In this document: positions 22,401-31,542 of the stretch, piece by piece
Position numbering within the stretch: the stretch's first letter is position 1
Layout: each line of letters opens with the position of its first letter
NCBI GenBank assembly: GCA_905116865.2
Contig: CAJHNH020004524.1
Location: 380,451 to 444,450 of the forward strand
Reading direction: 5' to 3'
From: Candidula unifasciata
Lineage: Eukaryota > Mollusca > Gastropoda > Stylommatophora > Geomitridae
Length of the DNA: 64,000 nt
Notes under the pieces: generated by a model
The model's input: only the letters and a program-made list of their open reading frames with translations
Told to the model about the DNA's origin: nothing
Databases searched by the model: none
Program-made: the position numbers and the translations under genes

Positions 22401-24582
22401 TCTGTTCTGTATTGGTTTAATGTATTAACTGGGAGCTCTTCCATGATTTTAATATCACACTGCTTTGATTGATTTGACTTCATATCTAATATTGATTTCA
22501 CATGTGAGTCAAAAAGAAATCAGTATCCTCATGTCTGACATCTTCAGCTCAGATAGCATTAATTTTTCCCCTTACTGTCCACTGAAGATACATTTATTCA
22601 GCTAATACTATTATTCCTTGAGAGTCCGGCCCAAACTAAATTATATGTACAGCAATAGTTAACTAATGCAGTTAGATGTATATTCAAAGATGACTGCGAA
22701 TAGACAAGAAGTCTCATGGGTAAGCTGTGCATAATCTCACTCTCGAGGGACATTTGAAAGAGTAGACGTTGAGGCCTCTTTCCTGAATAAAAGAGAGAAC
22801 ATTTACATGTGATTAAATCATCATCAGTCAGCAGGTCCTTCTCAGAATGTTGCCCTTTTCACAGCACTCCTGAAAGTCTCTTTCTCTGGCCAGTTATCCA
22901 GCCCTATATATTTGCATAGCTAATACACCTTCATTGTCTTGTATCACCTTCGCGGACGTCGACCTCTGCTTCATTTTCCAGAAACAACATCCTCCGTCAC
23001 CGTTGTCAGCAGGCCACTATGATGCTTTACATGGCCAGAATACCTCAGCTTTTGGGACTAGATGCTTTACATGGCCAGAATACCTCAGCTTTTGGGATAG
23101 GATGCTGTGATTAAATATGTCTTGTTTTTTTAAGATATATTCTGTCTAATGGAAGTAAACCTCATAGAAAGGCATGCTGAATTAGGACAAACCAATCTCT
23201 GATTTAGCGAGGTGTACAACTTGGTTTTAATATACACTTACTGAAAGGGGCATGGAGATGATGAAGACAAAGAAGAAGAACAAGAGCTTCAATACCTGAA
23301 GAAACAGAGGAGCAAGAGCTTTAATACCTGACAACATAGAATTGATAAATTTATCATTGTCTTCTTCAGCATTCTGATCCTTTGAGATTCATTGCTACTG
23401 ATATCACCTGCTATCATCCACCTCCATTCATCTGTGGAACTGGCCTGGTTTTTTTTTCAGTTGCTGACTGCAGATGTTTGTAGGTCTGCCTGTATATTAT
23501 CTCTGCACCATCTTTTTGGTATACTTCATGGTCTTTTTCCATTTAACTCTTTTGTCAATGCAGTTTTTGTCTGTATCGGCAGTAATTTTCTCTGTATGCC
23601 TCGTGATACCAGTAATTAGTGGTGATTTAAACAAATTATTAATTTTATTGTTGCTTATCACTAACTATTCTATGCTAGAATTGGTGGTGTACAGACTGTT
23701 TCATATGTAATTTATATAGATTTTTTTTTAAACTGCATATTTTCTTCCTAGGCTTACTGTCAGATGATCAATGTAAGGCTAGAGATGCCAGACGCAAGGC
23801 CAAGCAGAAGTATGTCCCCAAGAAAGAAGTACACAGCCCTGACAGCTATGAGCACAGCTCAGATGCAGAATCCGTCTTTTTGGATTCTCATCTAGAGGTT
23901 AAGAATCCCTTCCTGTCCTTTTCTTCCTCTGTATCCACCTCAACTGGGATTGGATCCCCATGCTCTCTGTCGGAGGACTTCCTTGACCCATTGAGGAAGC
24001 TGACCACAGAACAGAAGGAGCTGGTGGAGACATTGGTTTCCTTACAAGAAAAATATGAGTTTGCTGATCAGCAGAGCTATGAGGAGACTTTGGTAAGAAA
24101 TCTTTCTCATGCTTTATAAGGGGATGTTGTTTTTTTTCTTCCTTCAATTGCTTGGTCTGAAATAGGCATCAATAATGATGATTTTTCAACTGTCTCTGTC
24201 ATCTGATATTTTTTATTTTATTTTTGCGTTCACCAGCTATAAACTCTGGTGGAAAGTTCTGATTGTTCATCCACTTCTGGACTGCAGTCCTGTTCCAAAA
24301 CCTAAGTGTTGCGCGTGCATCCATTTGATATATCTGACACATTTGTGTGCAGACTGTTGGTTTCTTGCTTCTCAGGCAGATGCACTCTGACTTTGAAGGA
24401 AGCTCTCAGTTAGTCAACTCTTGCGACATGCTTTTGAGTAGGCAGTGGGTCTGCTCTTGTTTTCCTTATAATAGGGCCCTGGAACTCACACAGGGGGAAC
24501 AATGTTGTTTAAATTATTATTTATCCCTGCATGGATTGCAGAGCTCTATTTGGGGATTGGGAGGGGGGGGGGGGTGGGGGGT

Positions 24583-24622
<40 letters not shown>

Positions 24623-25555
24623 GGAATTGCTGCCTGAGAAATCTGTCATAAAAGTGGACTAATAAAGTTTGTTGGAAACAGATGTGCTGAGCCAAAAGGT
24701 GCAGAAACGCACCCTAACTGTAAACACAGCACAAGGTTTCAACCGCCCTTTTAACTCGTTCAGTCCTAAACAACGCATCACTTTTGAGTGTATTTACTCG
24801 CATGCACCAGTCAGAATATGTTTCTGCTCAAACGTGTTATAGTTGGACACGGCATAGTAAAAGACCTAACCACACACAAGTCGCCCACAAGTGCTCTGTA
24901 TTTAGCTCCTGTGGATGTAGTAAACCCATCATCTAGTCATCTCCTTGTAAGATGCAATTTTTCATTATTTGAAGTCCTACTTTGGTTCTTGCCAGGGGCC
25001 GCAATATAGCCTGGCCATAAATATGGTCTAATGGCTGAACGCGGTTTCTGGGACCTCTGAACCTCATCCACATGGTGGCACTTTGTGTTATCGGATGTTT
25101 ATCGCTTGTGTGATGTCCTAGTGGGGTAAAAGAAGTTAGTTAGCTAGTTAGGAGTATACTTATGGGTCTGCAGCTGACAGTAGTTACTGCCTTATGTGTG
25201 CATCACCTATGACTTTCTGGCACTGAAAGAGTTAATGGCAAATGCAGAATGAGAAAAAATAATTATTTGTTGCCCAGTTGTTTAAGGTTTCTGCATAAAT
25301 CTAAATGTTAATAAAGTAACAGAAAATACATCGATCAGCACTCATAGAAAGAAGTAACATAAATCTCTTAAAGCTTTCTACTGAAATCTATCTCTGCCTT
25401 CCTGTGCCTTTCTTGTCTGGTTATTTCCCATTTAAATATAATTTCTTTATTTTTCTTCTCTTGTGAGTTTGTCCCCCCTTAGGCAGATTCACTCCAACTT
25501 TAAAGGAAACACCCCTAATTAGTTGCCACTTATGACATGCTTATTGGGGGCAGTG

Positions 25556-25636
<81 letters not shown>

Positions 25637-28600
25637 ACACACACATGCACTCAAGCATGCACACACACGTGCCCACACACAAACACACACACACAATAGG
25701 GTCCCAGAACTCCCGTGGGAAATTAGCTAACCTGACTTTGGGTATGTGCAGGAGTGCAGTGGCTAGGTTTGCTGCCTGTGAATCTGATGGTCATATGCAC
25801 ACATTTCCATATAAGCAGTCATAATTTAAAGAACTGACTGGACTCCTAGGTAAACTCTGCCTACCACAGGTACCTGGAAGAAATGTGACTGGTGTTGGCT
25901 TCTCCCATCTCATGCAGATGCTCTCTCGACTTGGAAAGAAACATCAGTCCTATCTACGTTGGCCAGACCCCTGATTGCGGACCTGTTTCTAGGAGGATTG
26001 CGGAAAGGTGTAGACAGGTCTTGCCCAGTTCGAATCTTGGTCCTGGTGCTCCTCTACGAGTGGTTCTGCACCTATACATCCCGGTGGAAAACTACAATAG
26101 CAAAAATGAAAATAATAATTATCATCATGGCTGAGGAGAAGCTAATAGTGCGCAGCTGGTGGGTTATTCAGGAGACCCAGATTTGAATCCTCAGTGACCG
26201 GGAAGGTTAACCCGGTAAAAAAAAAAAAAAAATGCCTGTTGAAGTCGGATGTTTCTGCCGAAAGGTGCATATATCACAGTTATGCTGTAAACAGGCACAA
26301 TTACGTCACTCAGATTTTTTTTTAAAGTACAATCTTTAATAATTCTAAAAATACTCGAGTTTCTACGATTATTAGCGTTATCCTGTTTTTCTGTCATATC
26401 TCGAGGTTTCCACCTCACATTATTCCCTAGGGAATCCCCGTGTGAAAATACCAACTTCACAGTCTTGGACAGCTAACCAGGGCAACACATGCTTGAATAA
26501 GTTGGCCTTGTCTGTAAAACATATCGCAGCTGTGTTGTATGCTGCCAGAACACAGTTGCACCCTCAGATTAACGCAGAAGAAGGAGAAAAACATGAAAAA
26601 GAATTTTCACTTAAGTGATGGAAGTTTGAAAGGGGGGGGGGGGTAACAGCAATCTTGTTTTGGCTGCCCCGAATCCTCCCAGCTAAAGACTCCCCATCCT
26701 ACTCCTCAGAAGTGAAAATAATGAAGACAGTTATTTTTGAAATCATGATCATCATTTTTTAACAAACAAGAGCAGATACAGTGCAGACCCCTTGGGGCGA
26801 TCTCTGATGTGGTAAATTTCTGTTGTGAAGATCAGTGTATTTATCCCTGACAATTTTTCTTTATTGAACTCTTATTTGGATAAGAGGCATTTCTTATAAG
26901 AAGAACCATTTCTTGGGTGGCCAGTGAGTTCTCATCAGGTCTGCACCGCATTCTATATTAAACACAGTATTCACCTTTGCAAAGAAATATATTTAAGGGT
27001 ACACAGTGTTGGTTTGTGAAATAATCCTTTTGTTTTAAAACAACCAGTAATATGTGCCTTCCATATTTCAGAAAGATTTTGATGCTCGGAAGCATGATTC
27101 CCTGGACCCTCAGACATTTCTGACATCCATGGCCTCAACCTTTGTCCTCATTACACAGCTGATTGTGGAGTTTGCTAAAGGCATGCCAGGTTTCCTCACT
27201 TTATCCAAAAATGACCAGATTACTTTACTCAAGGTTAGTTACGTACACTTAGTAATCTTTTTGTTTTTCTACTGTTGTAACTGCTACTACAGCTAAATTT
27301 AAAAAAAAAATTATCATTTAAAAGAAAGACTAAGCAAGGCTTCAATGAAGAAAGAAATAATAGTCAATTCTAAAAAATGTTACTGTTGTTCTTTTTCTTC
27401 TTCTTCTTTTTTCCTTCTTCCCTTTCTTCTTCTCCTCCTCCTCTTATTCTTCTCTTCCTACTGCTCTGCCTCCTCCTCCTTCTTCTTCTTCTTCTTCTTC
27501 TTCTTCTTCTTCTTCTTCTTCTTCTTCTTCTTCTTCTTCTTCTTCTTCTTCTTCTTCTTCTTCTTCTTCTTCTTCCCCCTTTCTTCTTCTTCTTCTTCTT
27601 CTTTTGCTTCTTTTTCTCCTGCTTCTTTTTCTTCTTCATTTTCTTCTTTTTGTTCCTCCTCTTCTTCCTTCTTCTTCTTCATCTTCTTCCTTCTATTTTT
27701 TCTTCTGCTTCTTCTTTTTCTCCTTTTTCTTTTACTTCCTTTTCTTCTTCTTCTTCCTCTTCTTCTTTGTCTCCTTCTTCTTCTTTTTCCTCTTCTCCTT
27801 CTTTTCTTCTTCTTATTAATATTTTTATTATATTATCGTTATCTGTTTTATGTAATAAATGTATGTGTATTTACCACAGTTAGATTAATCGTTTTAACAT
27901 TGTATTGGAATGATACCTTTAGATACTGTCTACCATTTTCCCATCCTCAATAGCCACTAAAGCCTGATCTTTACTTTCTTTACTTTTACTTCAAGAGTCA
28001 TGCTCTGCTAAAACCACACACAATGGTTAAGTGTTGAAATGTTGCCATTTACTCATTCACTAAAATGTCTGACACTGGACCATACATTCACACCTCCTCT
28101 GTTTCAGTCATCATCCACTGAAGTCATGTCTATACGGGCAGCTAGATGTTACGATATAGAATCCAGATCCATTGTGTTTGGTAATGGACAACCATGCACT
28201 GTTGATAACATGAAAGCCGCAGGGCAGGGCCGATACTGTGAGCTTTTGTATGAGTTCTGCCACAACATGGCTTCCTATAAGACAGACAATGCAGAGTATG
28301 CCATGTTTACAGCAATTTGCATTTTCTCAGGTTTGTACATTTCCCATTTCCCCTTAATAGTGACACCTTTTACTGTTTTGTCATCAAGCAGTTTGTATTT
28401 TTTGCTGTTTGGCTGCCATCTTTTACATTTGTATGTACTTATGCTTTCATAAAAGTTTGCAGATTAGGTTAGTCAAGATCCTGTAGGGAATTAATGAGTA
28501 CAAACTACAGTGTAGGCTGCTTACCTCTTTGAGTCCCAGGGGGTTTCACATCAGAGGCCCAAGGGGTGGTAATGTAATTTTTTAAATGTCACAAGTGTAA

Positions 28601-31542
28601 GATCTCAGATGTGGCGAATTTTTGTTGTGAGGAACAATTTGTTTATCCCTAGCAATTTTTTTGCTTGAGCTTTTATCCTGATAAGAAGAACTATTTCTTG
28701 GGTCCCTGGTGAGTTCTCCTTATCAAGTCTGCACTATATAAATATGCAGTACTTCACAAAGATGCTTGTAGAATTCTCTGCTTTCTACCTCTTATTCATC
28801 TTCTTCCTCTACCAGTTACATCTTCAAAGTATTGGAAATGGGGGGGGGGGGGGGGGGGGGGGGTCTGTTAGGATCTTTTGTGTGCTTTTTCTGGGCTTTC
28901 TTTAAGTCTTCATTACTTTAAGGTTGTTCTTAATGCTGTCATTCCATGTATTGTGAAGTCTTCCCCTCGCTCTGTGTTCATTATATTTTTTTCAGGATGG
29001 CTCTGTGTGGCACTTGGTACTACTATGCGCACGAAAACTTATCTCACATTTATGCACATTTTAGAATGCTTGTTAACACATATTTTAAATAACTTGGAAT
29101 TCTCTGTAATATGAGTAATAGTGTTCCTAGAAAAGGGGTAACAGTCTTATGTGACATTTGCTGTTGCAGATCCTGTGTTAGGTGGCAGGCATAACACATA
29201 CACCACAAATTTATTGTTGTTGTCCTGACATAATTCTCATACACTCAACAACAACAAAATACATAAAACACTACAAGCAATAGAATATTTATAGCAAGCA
29301 AAACATTTATGTTCCTATGTTTGTTTAAGTCAGTGTGAAATCACCATCCCCACAGTAATTGCCAAATAATAACTTGTTGGTAATTATAAAGCAACAGTTT
29401 TTTTAATAGTTTCCCATGCTATAAAAACAAATCTAAAGACCCAGCAGCGTGGCAGAACCTGACAGAACATGCCAGGTATAATGCTGACATATTAGTGTTG
29501 ACTAACCTAATTAATGAATAACCCAGATGCTTTGAAAGAGGTGGGGACCCAAAGATGGGCTTAGAGATCAGAAGGAGACAATCATCAGTTTTTGGCCATG
29601 CTATCTTCCTCTTCTTCGTTCACCAGCAGTGAATTCCGACGGAAGGTCACGGTATATTGTCCGTTTGGACTTTTTGCTTTTACCTTGACCTGGGTTTTGC
29701 GTGTACAACCGTGTTACTGGCTTTTGTTGTTGCCTGCCTCGCGGGCACATGTACTTCGACTACAAGGGAAGACCATGTTATAAGACGTGGGAAACTGGAA
29801 CACGTGGTGATCACTGTAAAGATTTATGGAAAGAGACAGAGAAAAAGCAGCACAAGAAGATTCTTGAAACATTTTTTTTTTTTTCTTAGCATAGAGAGGG
29901 TTGTCAGCACATAAAATGTTGCACGCTACTGGAGATCACAAGCTGTGGAGAGGCATGATCACCCAGGCCAGTTGGCATGGCGCTTGATGATGATAATTAA
30001 TGTTTGCATTGTTAATGTTTGTTCAAAATCGTCATCATAGACCATTGTCAGAACAGTTCTAAAGGGATGTTTGATGAAAAGAGTATCAGCTTCATTGCAC
30101 TTGATATTATCCCATACGGCTCTGTCTCTCTTCGCTAAATGGCTATTTGCCTGCCAATAGCATCACGCAAAGCACACAGCTCCATAGCTCCAGTGAAGAC
30201 CACTAGGGATCTCCAAAATTGAACCCACAGCCTTCAGAGCAGGAGTCCAACTGCTTAACCATATTGCCAGAGAGACCCCCTGAGATATCACTTTCGATAT
30301 TTAGTGGTCACTGAAGCATCATTTTTATACCAGGGTATACAAGGAAGTGAATAAATTGTTAGGCTGGTAGATAGGGTTGCTGTAGAGGGTGGACGAGCAG
30401 TGGATTAGGGCTGGTAGATGGGGTTGCTGTAGAGGGTGGACGAACAGTGGATTAGGGCTGTTAGATAGGGTTGCTGTAGAGGGTGGACGAACAGTGGATT
30501 AGGGCTGCTGTAGAGGGTGGACGAGCAGTGGGTTAGGGCTGGTAGATAGGGTTGCTGTAGAGGGTGGACGAGCAGTGGGTTAGGGCTGGTAGATAGGGTT
30601 GCTGTAGAGGGTGGACGAGCAGTGGGTTAGTGCTGGTAGATAGGGCTGCTGTAGAGGGTGGACGAGCAGTGGGTTAGTGCTGGTAGATAGGGTTGCTGTA
30701 GAGGGTGGACGAGCAGTGGATTAGGGCTGGTAGATAGGGTTGCTGTAGAGGGTGGACGAGCAGTGGGTTAGGGCTGGTAGATAGGGTTGCTGTAGAGGGT
30801 GGATGAGCAGTGGGTTAGGGCTGCTGTAGAGGGTGAACGAACAGTGGGTTAGATCTGGCAAGTAAGGGCTGCTTTAGAGGGTGGACAAGCAGTGAATTAG
30901 GGCTGGTAGATAGGGCTGCTGTAGAGAGTGGACGAGCAATGGATTAGGCTGCTTGCTATACTGAATCATCTGCTAGTAAAATATTAGCTAGAATCAAGTG
31001 ATAACTCTGAATTTGCAACCATGGTCAGACTGCAAGAACAGCAAATTAAAAGGTGTGAGGCCCGATGAGTACTTGAGGCCAAACAAGAAGAATAAACCAA
31101 CACAGACTGGTGTTGTATGCTCCTACATGCTAAAGAATTTTTTCAGGAAGAAGCCCGAGCACTGATGGTTTGACTGCTTTAATGTGCAGTGAGAATGATA
31201 TGTCCCCTAACTAACTTAAGCTTGCTTTGTCACTTGTTAAAATGTGTTGTCCGGAATTAATATACATTGTATATTATTCTCACAGAGCGCCCTGGCCTAC
31301 AGGCTAAAGATGAGGTGGAGAGGATTCAAAGTAAATATGTGGAGGTGCTGCAGGCATATGAGTATGCAAAACGAGGTCGTGGAGGAAGTGCCTTGGCTCG
31401 TCTCTTGTCACGGCTAACAGACTTACGGACCATCAGCGTGGAACATTCTAAAGTTCTCGTCGAACTTGACTTAAATAAGAATGGACCTGATGTTCCGGCC
31501 ATCATAAGGGATATCCTTCTGCTTCCCCCTGAGGGAAACTAG
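16236..31542 (+). CDS. EcR: Ecdysone receptor (nuclear receptor NR1H), six exons
   Basis: Exons 16,236-16,496, 19,210-19,350, 23,752-24,092, 27,072-27,233, 28,108-28,330 and 31,286-31,542 join in phase to 455 codons from the first Met (16,253). Domains: N-terminal linker 1-58; DNA-binding domain about 60-128 with finger 1 Cys60/63/77/80, finger 2 Cys96/102/112/115 and P-box CEGCKG; hinge from 129 with a basic [16 protein letters not shown] stretch; ligand-binding domain about 215-455 with the nuclear receptor signature FAKGMPGF and DQITLL at 276-294, IFSERPGL across the last splice, and AF-2-like IIRDIL at 443-448. The DNA-binding domain and the RPGL region match arthropod EcR closely, which separates it from RXR or TR. 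EcR proteins bind ecdysteroids in arthropods and act in the nucleus with RXR/USP; ligand use in molluscs is unsettled. The reading frame is open from the 16,253 Met back to the splice acceptor, so an upstream coding exon may exist. LXR/FXR-type NR1H is the main alternative. Confidence 0.93.
16520..17340. repeat. Composite array in EcR intron 1, about 100-bp units with embedded TG tracts
   Basis: Repeated block TTTCCTGTTTGTTATTGTTG + GATGTGGTTTAACTCATT + CTnTGCCCTGTTTGTGT occurs about eight times (near 16,535, 16,590, 16,890, 16,985, 17,070, 17,160, 17,215, 17,275). Each unit ends in a TG-rich tract of different length; one is replaced by a G run (17,138-17,165). The array starts within about 30 bp of the exon a donor and is split by a SINE-A. 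Cys/Trp/Phe-rich open frames over it are artefacts of the period. Confidence 0.85.
16636..16795 (+). mobile_element. SINE-A, 5'-truncated, in EcR intron 1
   Basis: Starts at GAGGTTGGCCCCCAGGCCGA, keeps CAATGGGTACCAGG, TGGTGACCACATC and GATTGGTCAATAAAATATAG, and ends at GGGTTCTTTAC. It interrupts the intron 1 array. Confidence 0.75.
17615..17700. repeat. Dispersed repeat shared with 60,275-60,330
   Basis: GGAAGGGCCGAATA, GGCCTGC and ATTTATGACCCTTTG recur in the same order at 60,275-60,330. The unit is otherwise undefined. Confidence 0.55.
17901..18104 (-). mobile_element. SINE-A, in EcR intron 1
   Basis: Reverse complement of the family: ACAGACCATCGGCACTAGGT, GGTCAGCATTACACCGGGCC, GGTACCCATTTTAGGCTGGG and the head CGCTTAAGCCATGGACGC. 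It has the same head variant as 6,967-7,242. Confidence 0.8.
18540..18850 (+). mobile_element. LINE-2f 3' end with (ATG)n tail, in EcR intron 1
   Basis: Reads [20 protein letters not shown], then [20 protein letters not shown], the GHxxRR...GKRxRGRPR hallmark of RTE-like non-LTR polymerase C-termini, then broken frames and GCACATGATGATGATGATGA at 18,824-18,850 as tail. 5'-truncated and with stops, so dead. Confidence 0.85.
18967..19104. mobile_element. TTAA-flanked MITE (piggyBac-like ends), in EcR intron 1
   Basis: Perfect 14-bp inverted ends CTCTTTGAGTCCCA (18,967-18,980) and TGGGACTCAAAGAG (19,091-19,104), bounded by TTAA at 18,963-18,966 and 19,105-19,108. Internal complementary segments (AATGCATCATACGTTCAT and ATGAACGCATGATACG) make it partly palindromic. 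A TTAA target with C-starting ends fits the piggyBac superfamily. It ends about 100 bp before exon b. Relatives: 28,525-28,590, 48,681-48,710, 50,756-50,891. Confidence 0.85.
19210..19350 (+). CDS. EcR: EcR exon b: second zinc finger
   Basis: Acceptor TTTTTTTTTGTATCCAG, donor AAT|GTGAGT. Encodes [40 protein letters not shown] and VGMKEE, ending one base into a Cys codon. FFRRS recognition-helix end, KxxxC spacing and MRRKCQxCRLxxC are invariant in the EcR/NR1H DNA-binding domain. 141 bp, phase 1 to phase 1. Confidence 0.95.
19380..19640 (-). mobile_element. LINE-2f 3' coding fragment, in EcR intron 2
   Basis: The DNA parallels 14,790-15,070 block by block (ACTCATGCCAGG, CTCAGGTTTTCTCAG, GTGTnCTATnCAAC, TTTTCTTnACCTCT), both on the minus strand. 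Frame broken by stops. It begins only about 30 bp after the exon b donor. Confidence 0.7.
20030..20355 (+). mobile_element. LINE-2f 3' end with (ATG)n tail, in EcR intron 2
   Basis: Reads [19 protein letters not shown], then broken RARGWPGN and ends GGCAAATT...AAAATGATGATGATGATAAC. The order KWxxHxxR...GRP...tail is that of the other LINE-2f copies, heavily decayed. Confidence 0.65.
20360..21264. other. Intron 2 sequence without features
   Basis: A loose internal repetition of TTGTGACCTAGA around 20,735-20,830 and a poly-T run at 21,157-21,170. No exon recognised. Confidence 0.4.
21265..22285. repeat. 32-bp satellite with higher-order structure, in EcR intron 2
   Basis: Basic unit CATGGTCTAGTCACAGCCAA + GAGCTGTCTATA, about 32 copies. 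The left two thirds consists of variant units arranged in a longer repeat: the sequence from CTGTCCCCACATGGTCTG at 21,431 recurs at 21,716 (285 bp apart). The right third (about 22,000-22,235) is a run of near-identical units. The 192-residue open frame is a by-product of a period that avoids stops. Confidence 0.92.
22286..22809. other. Intron 2 sequence without features
   Basis: No exon or repeat family recognised. Confidence 0.4.
22810..23110 (-). mobile_element. LINE-2f 3' end, in EcR intron 2
   Basis: Minus-strand reading gives a YSGHVK-like segment, then a GKRSRGRPR-like segment and a terminal EGPAD-like end followed by (GAT)n at about 22,820. A direct duplication of about 42 bp (GATGCTTTACATGGCCAGAA...) at 23,018-23,100 marks its 5' edge. 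Confidence 0.65.
23752..24092 (+). CDS. EcR: EcR exon c: hinge and start of ligand-binding domain
   Basis: Acceptor TTTTCTTCCTAG, donor TTG|GTAAGA. Encodes residues 130-242: [20 protein letters not shown], a Ser-rich segment, and [20 protein letters not shown] (helix 1-like). The basic block after the DNA-binding domain is the usual C-terminal extension and nuclear localisation region. Confidence 0.93.
24228..24545 (-). mobile_element. SINE-D, in EcR intron 3
   Basis: Reverse complement layout: GCGTTCACCAGCTATAAACT, GGAAAGTTCTGATTGTTCAT, CCACTTCTGGACT, CAGACTGTTGGTTTCTTGCT, CTCAGGCAGATGCACTCTGA, GACATGCTTTTGAGTAGGCA and CACACAGGGGGAAC. The same chain occurs at 32,942, 47,347 and 55,196. The expected tail side ((TTC)n before the GTTCACC) is short here. 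Confidence 0.75.
24565..24622. repeat. Poly-G tract in EcR intron 3
   Basis: About 55 bases that are nearly all G with a few T. G runs of this length can form quadruplexes and are prone to sequencing and assembly length errors. Confidence 0.9.
24755..25231. mobile_element. TTAA-flanked element, 477 bp, in EcR intron 3
   Basis: Ends CTCGTTCAGTCCTA and TGGCACTGAAAGAG are imperfect inverted repeats, bounded by TTAA at 24,751-24,754 and 25,232-25,235. Part of its interior (about 25,040-25,135) recurs inverted at 425-550. No coding capacity. piggyBac-like by its target site; the superfamily call is inference. Confidence 0.7.
25470..25745 (-). mobile_element. SINE-D interrupted by an expanded (CT)n-(CA)n tract, in EcR intron 3
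   Basis: SINE-D blocks TTAGGCAGATTCACTCCAAC and GACATGCTTATTGGGGGCAG are followed at GTGGGTCTCTCTC by about 70 bp of CT and about 60 bp of CA-rich sequence, after which the element resumes with AATAGGGTCCCAGAACTCCC. The microsatellite therefore grew inside the SINE. Confidence 0.75.
26120..26300 (+). mobile_element. tRNA-like SINE with A-rich joint, in EcR intron 3
   Basis: GCGCAGCTGGTGGGTTATTC resembles an A-box region and CAGATTTGAATCCTCAGT carries a good B box; then AACCCGGTAAAAAAAAAAAA and TGTTGAAGTCGGATGTTTCT, a block resembling 3,340-3,390. Preceded by (ATT/ATC)n-rich sequence that may be the tail of an earlier insertion. Confidence 0.5.
26779..26950 (-). mobile_element. TA MITE, related to 4,749-4,924, in EcR intron 3
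   Basis: Left end CAGTGCAGACC preceded by TA; the interior (GCGATCTCTGATGTGG, TTATTTGGATAAGAGG, AGTGAGTTCTC) is the reverse complement of the copy at 4,749-4,924; the right end (AGGTCTGCACCGCATTCTA) is diverged. Confidence 0.75.
27072..27233 (+). CDS. EcR: EcR exon d: ligand-binding domain helices 3-5
   Basis: Acceptor CTTCCATATTTCAG, donor AAG|GTTAGT, phase 0 at both ends. Encodes [20 protein letters not shown] and KNDQITLLK, the nuclear receptor ligand-binding signature; Lys278 and Lys296 occupy the positions of the coactivator charge-clamp region. Both ends of the exon match family intron positions. Confidence 0.95.
27390..27820. repeat. (TTC)n tract, over 400 bp, in EcR intron 4
   Basis: Near-perfect TTC core at 27,478-27,575 with degenerate TTC/CCT/TTTTC flanks. 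It takes up about half of the 874-bp intron 4. The poly-Phe, poly-Leu, poly-Lys and poly-Arg frames over it are artefacts. Confidence 0.95.
28108..28330 (+). CDS. EcR: EcR exon e: ligand-binding domain helices 5-8
   Basis: Acceptor CACACCTCCTCTGTTTCAG, donor TCAG|GTTTGT. Encodes [40 protein letters not shown], then [20 protein letters not shown] and MFTAICIFS. SxEVMxxRxAxxYD and NxEYAxxTAIxIFS align with insect EcR without gaps. Confidence 0.95.
28525..28590. mobile_element. Solo end of TTAA MITE, in EcR intron 5
   Basis: CTCTTTGAGTCCCAGGGGGT plus CAGAGGCCCAAGGGGTGGTA matches one end of the 18,967 and 50,756 MITEs; the other end is missing and the sequence runs directly into a TA MITE relic. 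Confidence 0.65.
28591..28742 (-). mobile_element. TA MITE relic, in EcR intron 5
   Basis: GATCTCAGATGTGGCGAATT, TTTATCCCTAGCAATTTTTT, GATAAGAAGAACTATTTCTT and AAGTCTGCACTATA parallel 26,800-26,955. The left terminal repeat is lost at the junction with the TTAA MITE. Confidence 0.65.
28842..28863. repeat. Poly-G tract in EcR intron 5
   Basis: Uninterrupted run of more than 20 G. Confidence 0.9.
29600..29998 (+). mobile_element. SINE-D scrap followed by LINE-2f 3' end, in EcR intron 5
   Basis: 29,605-29,650 carries TCTTCTTCGTTCACCAGC and GACGGAAGGTC (SINE-D, minus). From about 29,700 the + strand decays through a [23 protein letters not shown] piece and ends with CAAGCTGTGGAGAGGCATGA, CAGTTGGCATGGCGCTTGAT and a short (GATGAT) tail, as at 18,780-18,840. 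Confidence 0.55.
30040..30290 (-). mobile_element. SINE-B, in EcR intron 5
   Basis: Minus strand: tRNA-like head with CTCTGGCAATATGGTTAAGC (A box region) and GGCTGTGGGTTCAATTTTGG (B box), then a GGAGATCCCTAGTGG body and an end with AAGTGCAATGAAGC. It matches 44,398-44,645 block by block. The head looks derived from a Leu- or Ser-type tRNA. Confidence 0.8.
30355..30960. repeat. 47-bp minisatellite in EcR intron 5
   Basis: About 12 copies of GGGCTGGTAGATAGGGTTGC + TGTAGAGGGTGGACGAGCAGTGGGTTA, some lacking the GGTAGATAGGGTT half, so two unit lengths alternate. It ends about 330 bp before exon f. Confidence 0.95.
31286..31542 (+). CDS. EcR: EcR exon f: ligand-binding domain helices 9-12 and stop
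   Basis: Acceptor TTGTATATTATTCTCACAG. Encodes [20 protein letters not shown], then [20 protein letters not shown] and the terminal [16 protein letters not shown] followed by TAG at 31,540. The AF-2 helix reads IIRDIL; the usual acidic position is Asp rather than Glu. Only seven residues follow it, so the receptor has almost no F domain, unlike the long tail of insect EcR. Confidence 0.95.

Noticed and set aside
27345..27953. 202-codon frame with poly-Phe and poly-Leu
   Set aside because: Entirely the (TTC)n tract of EcR intron 4; opposite-strand frames are poly-Lys or poly-Arg.
30355..30960. Telomere-like repeat because of GGGTTA
   Set aside because: GGGTTA occurs once per 47-bp unit and not in tandem.
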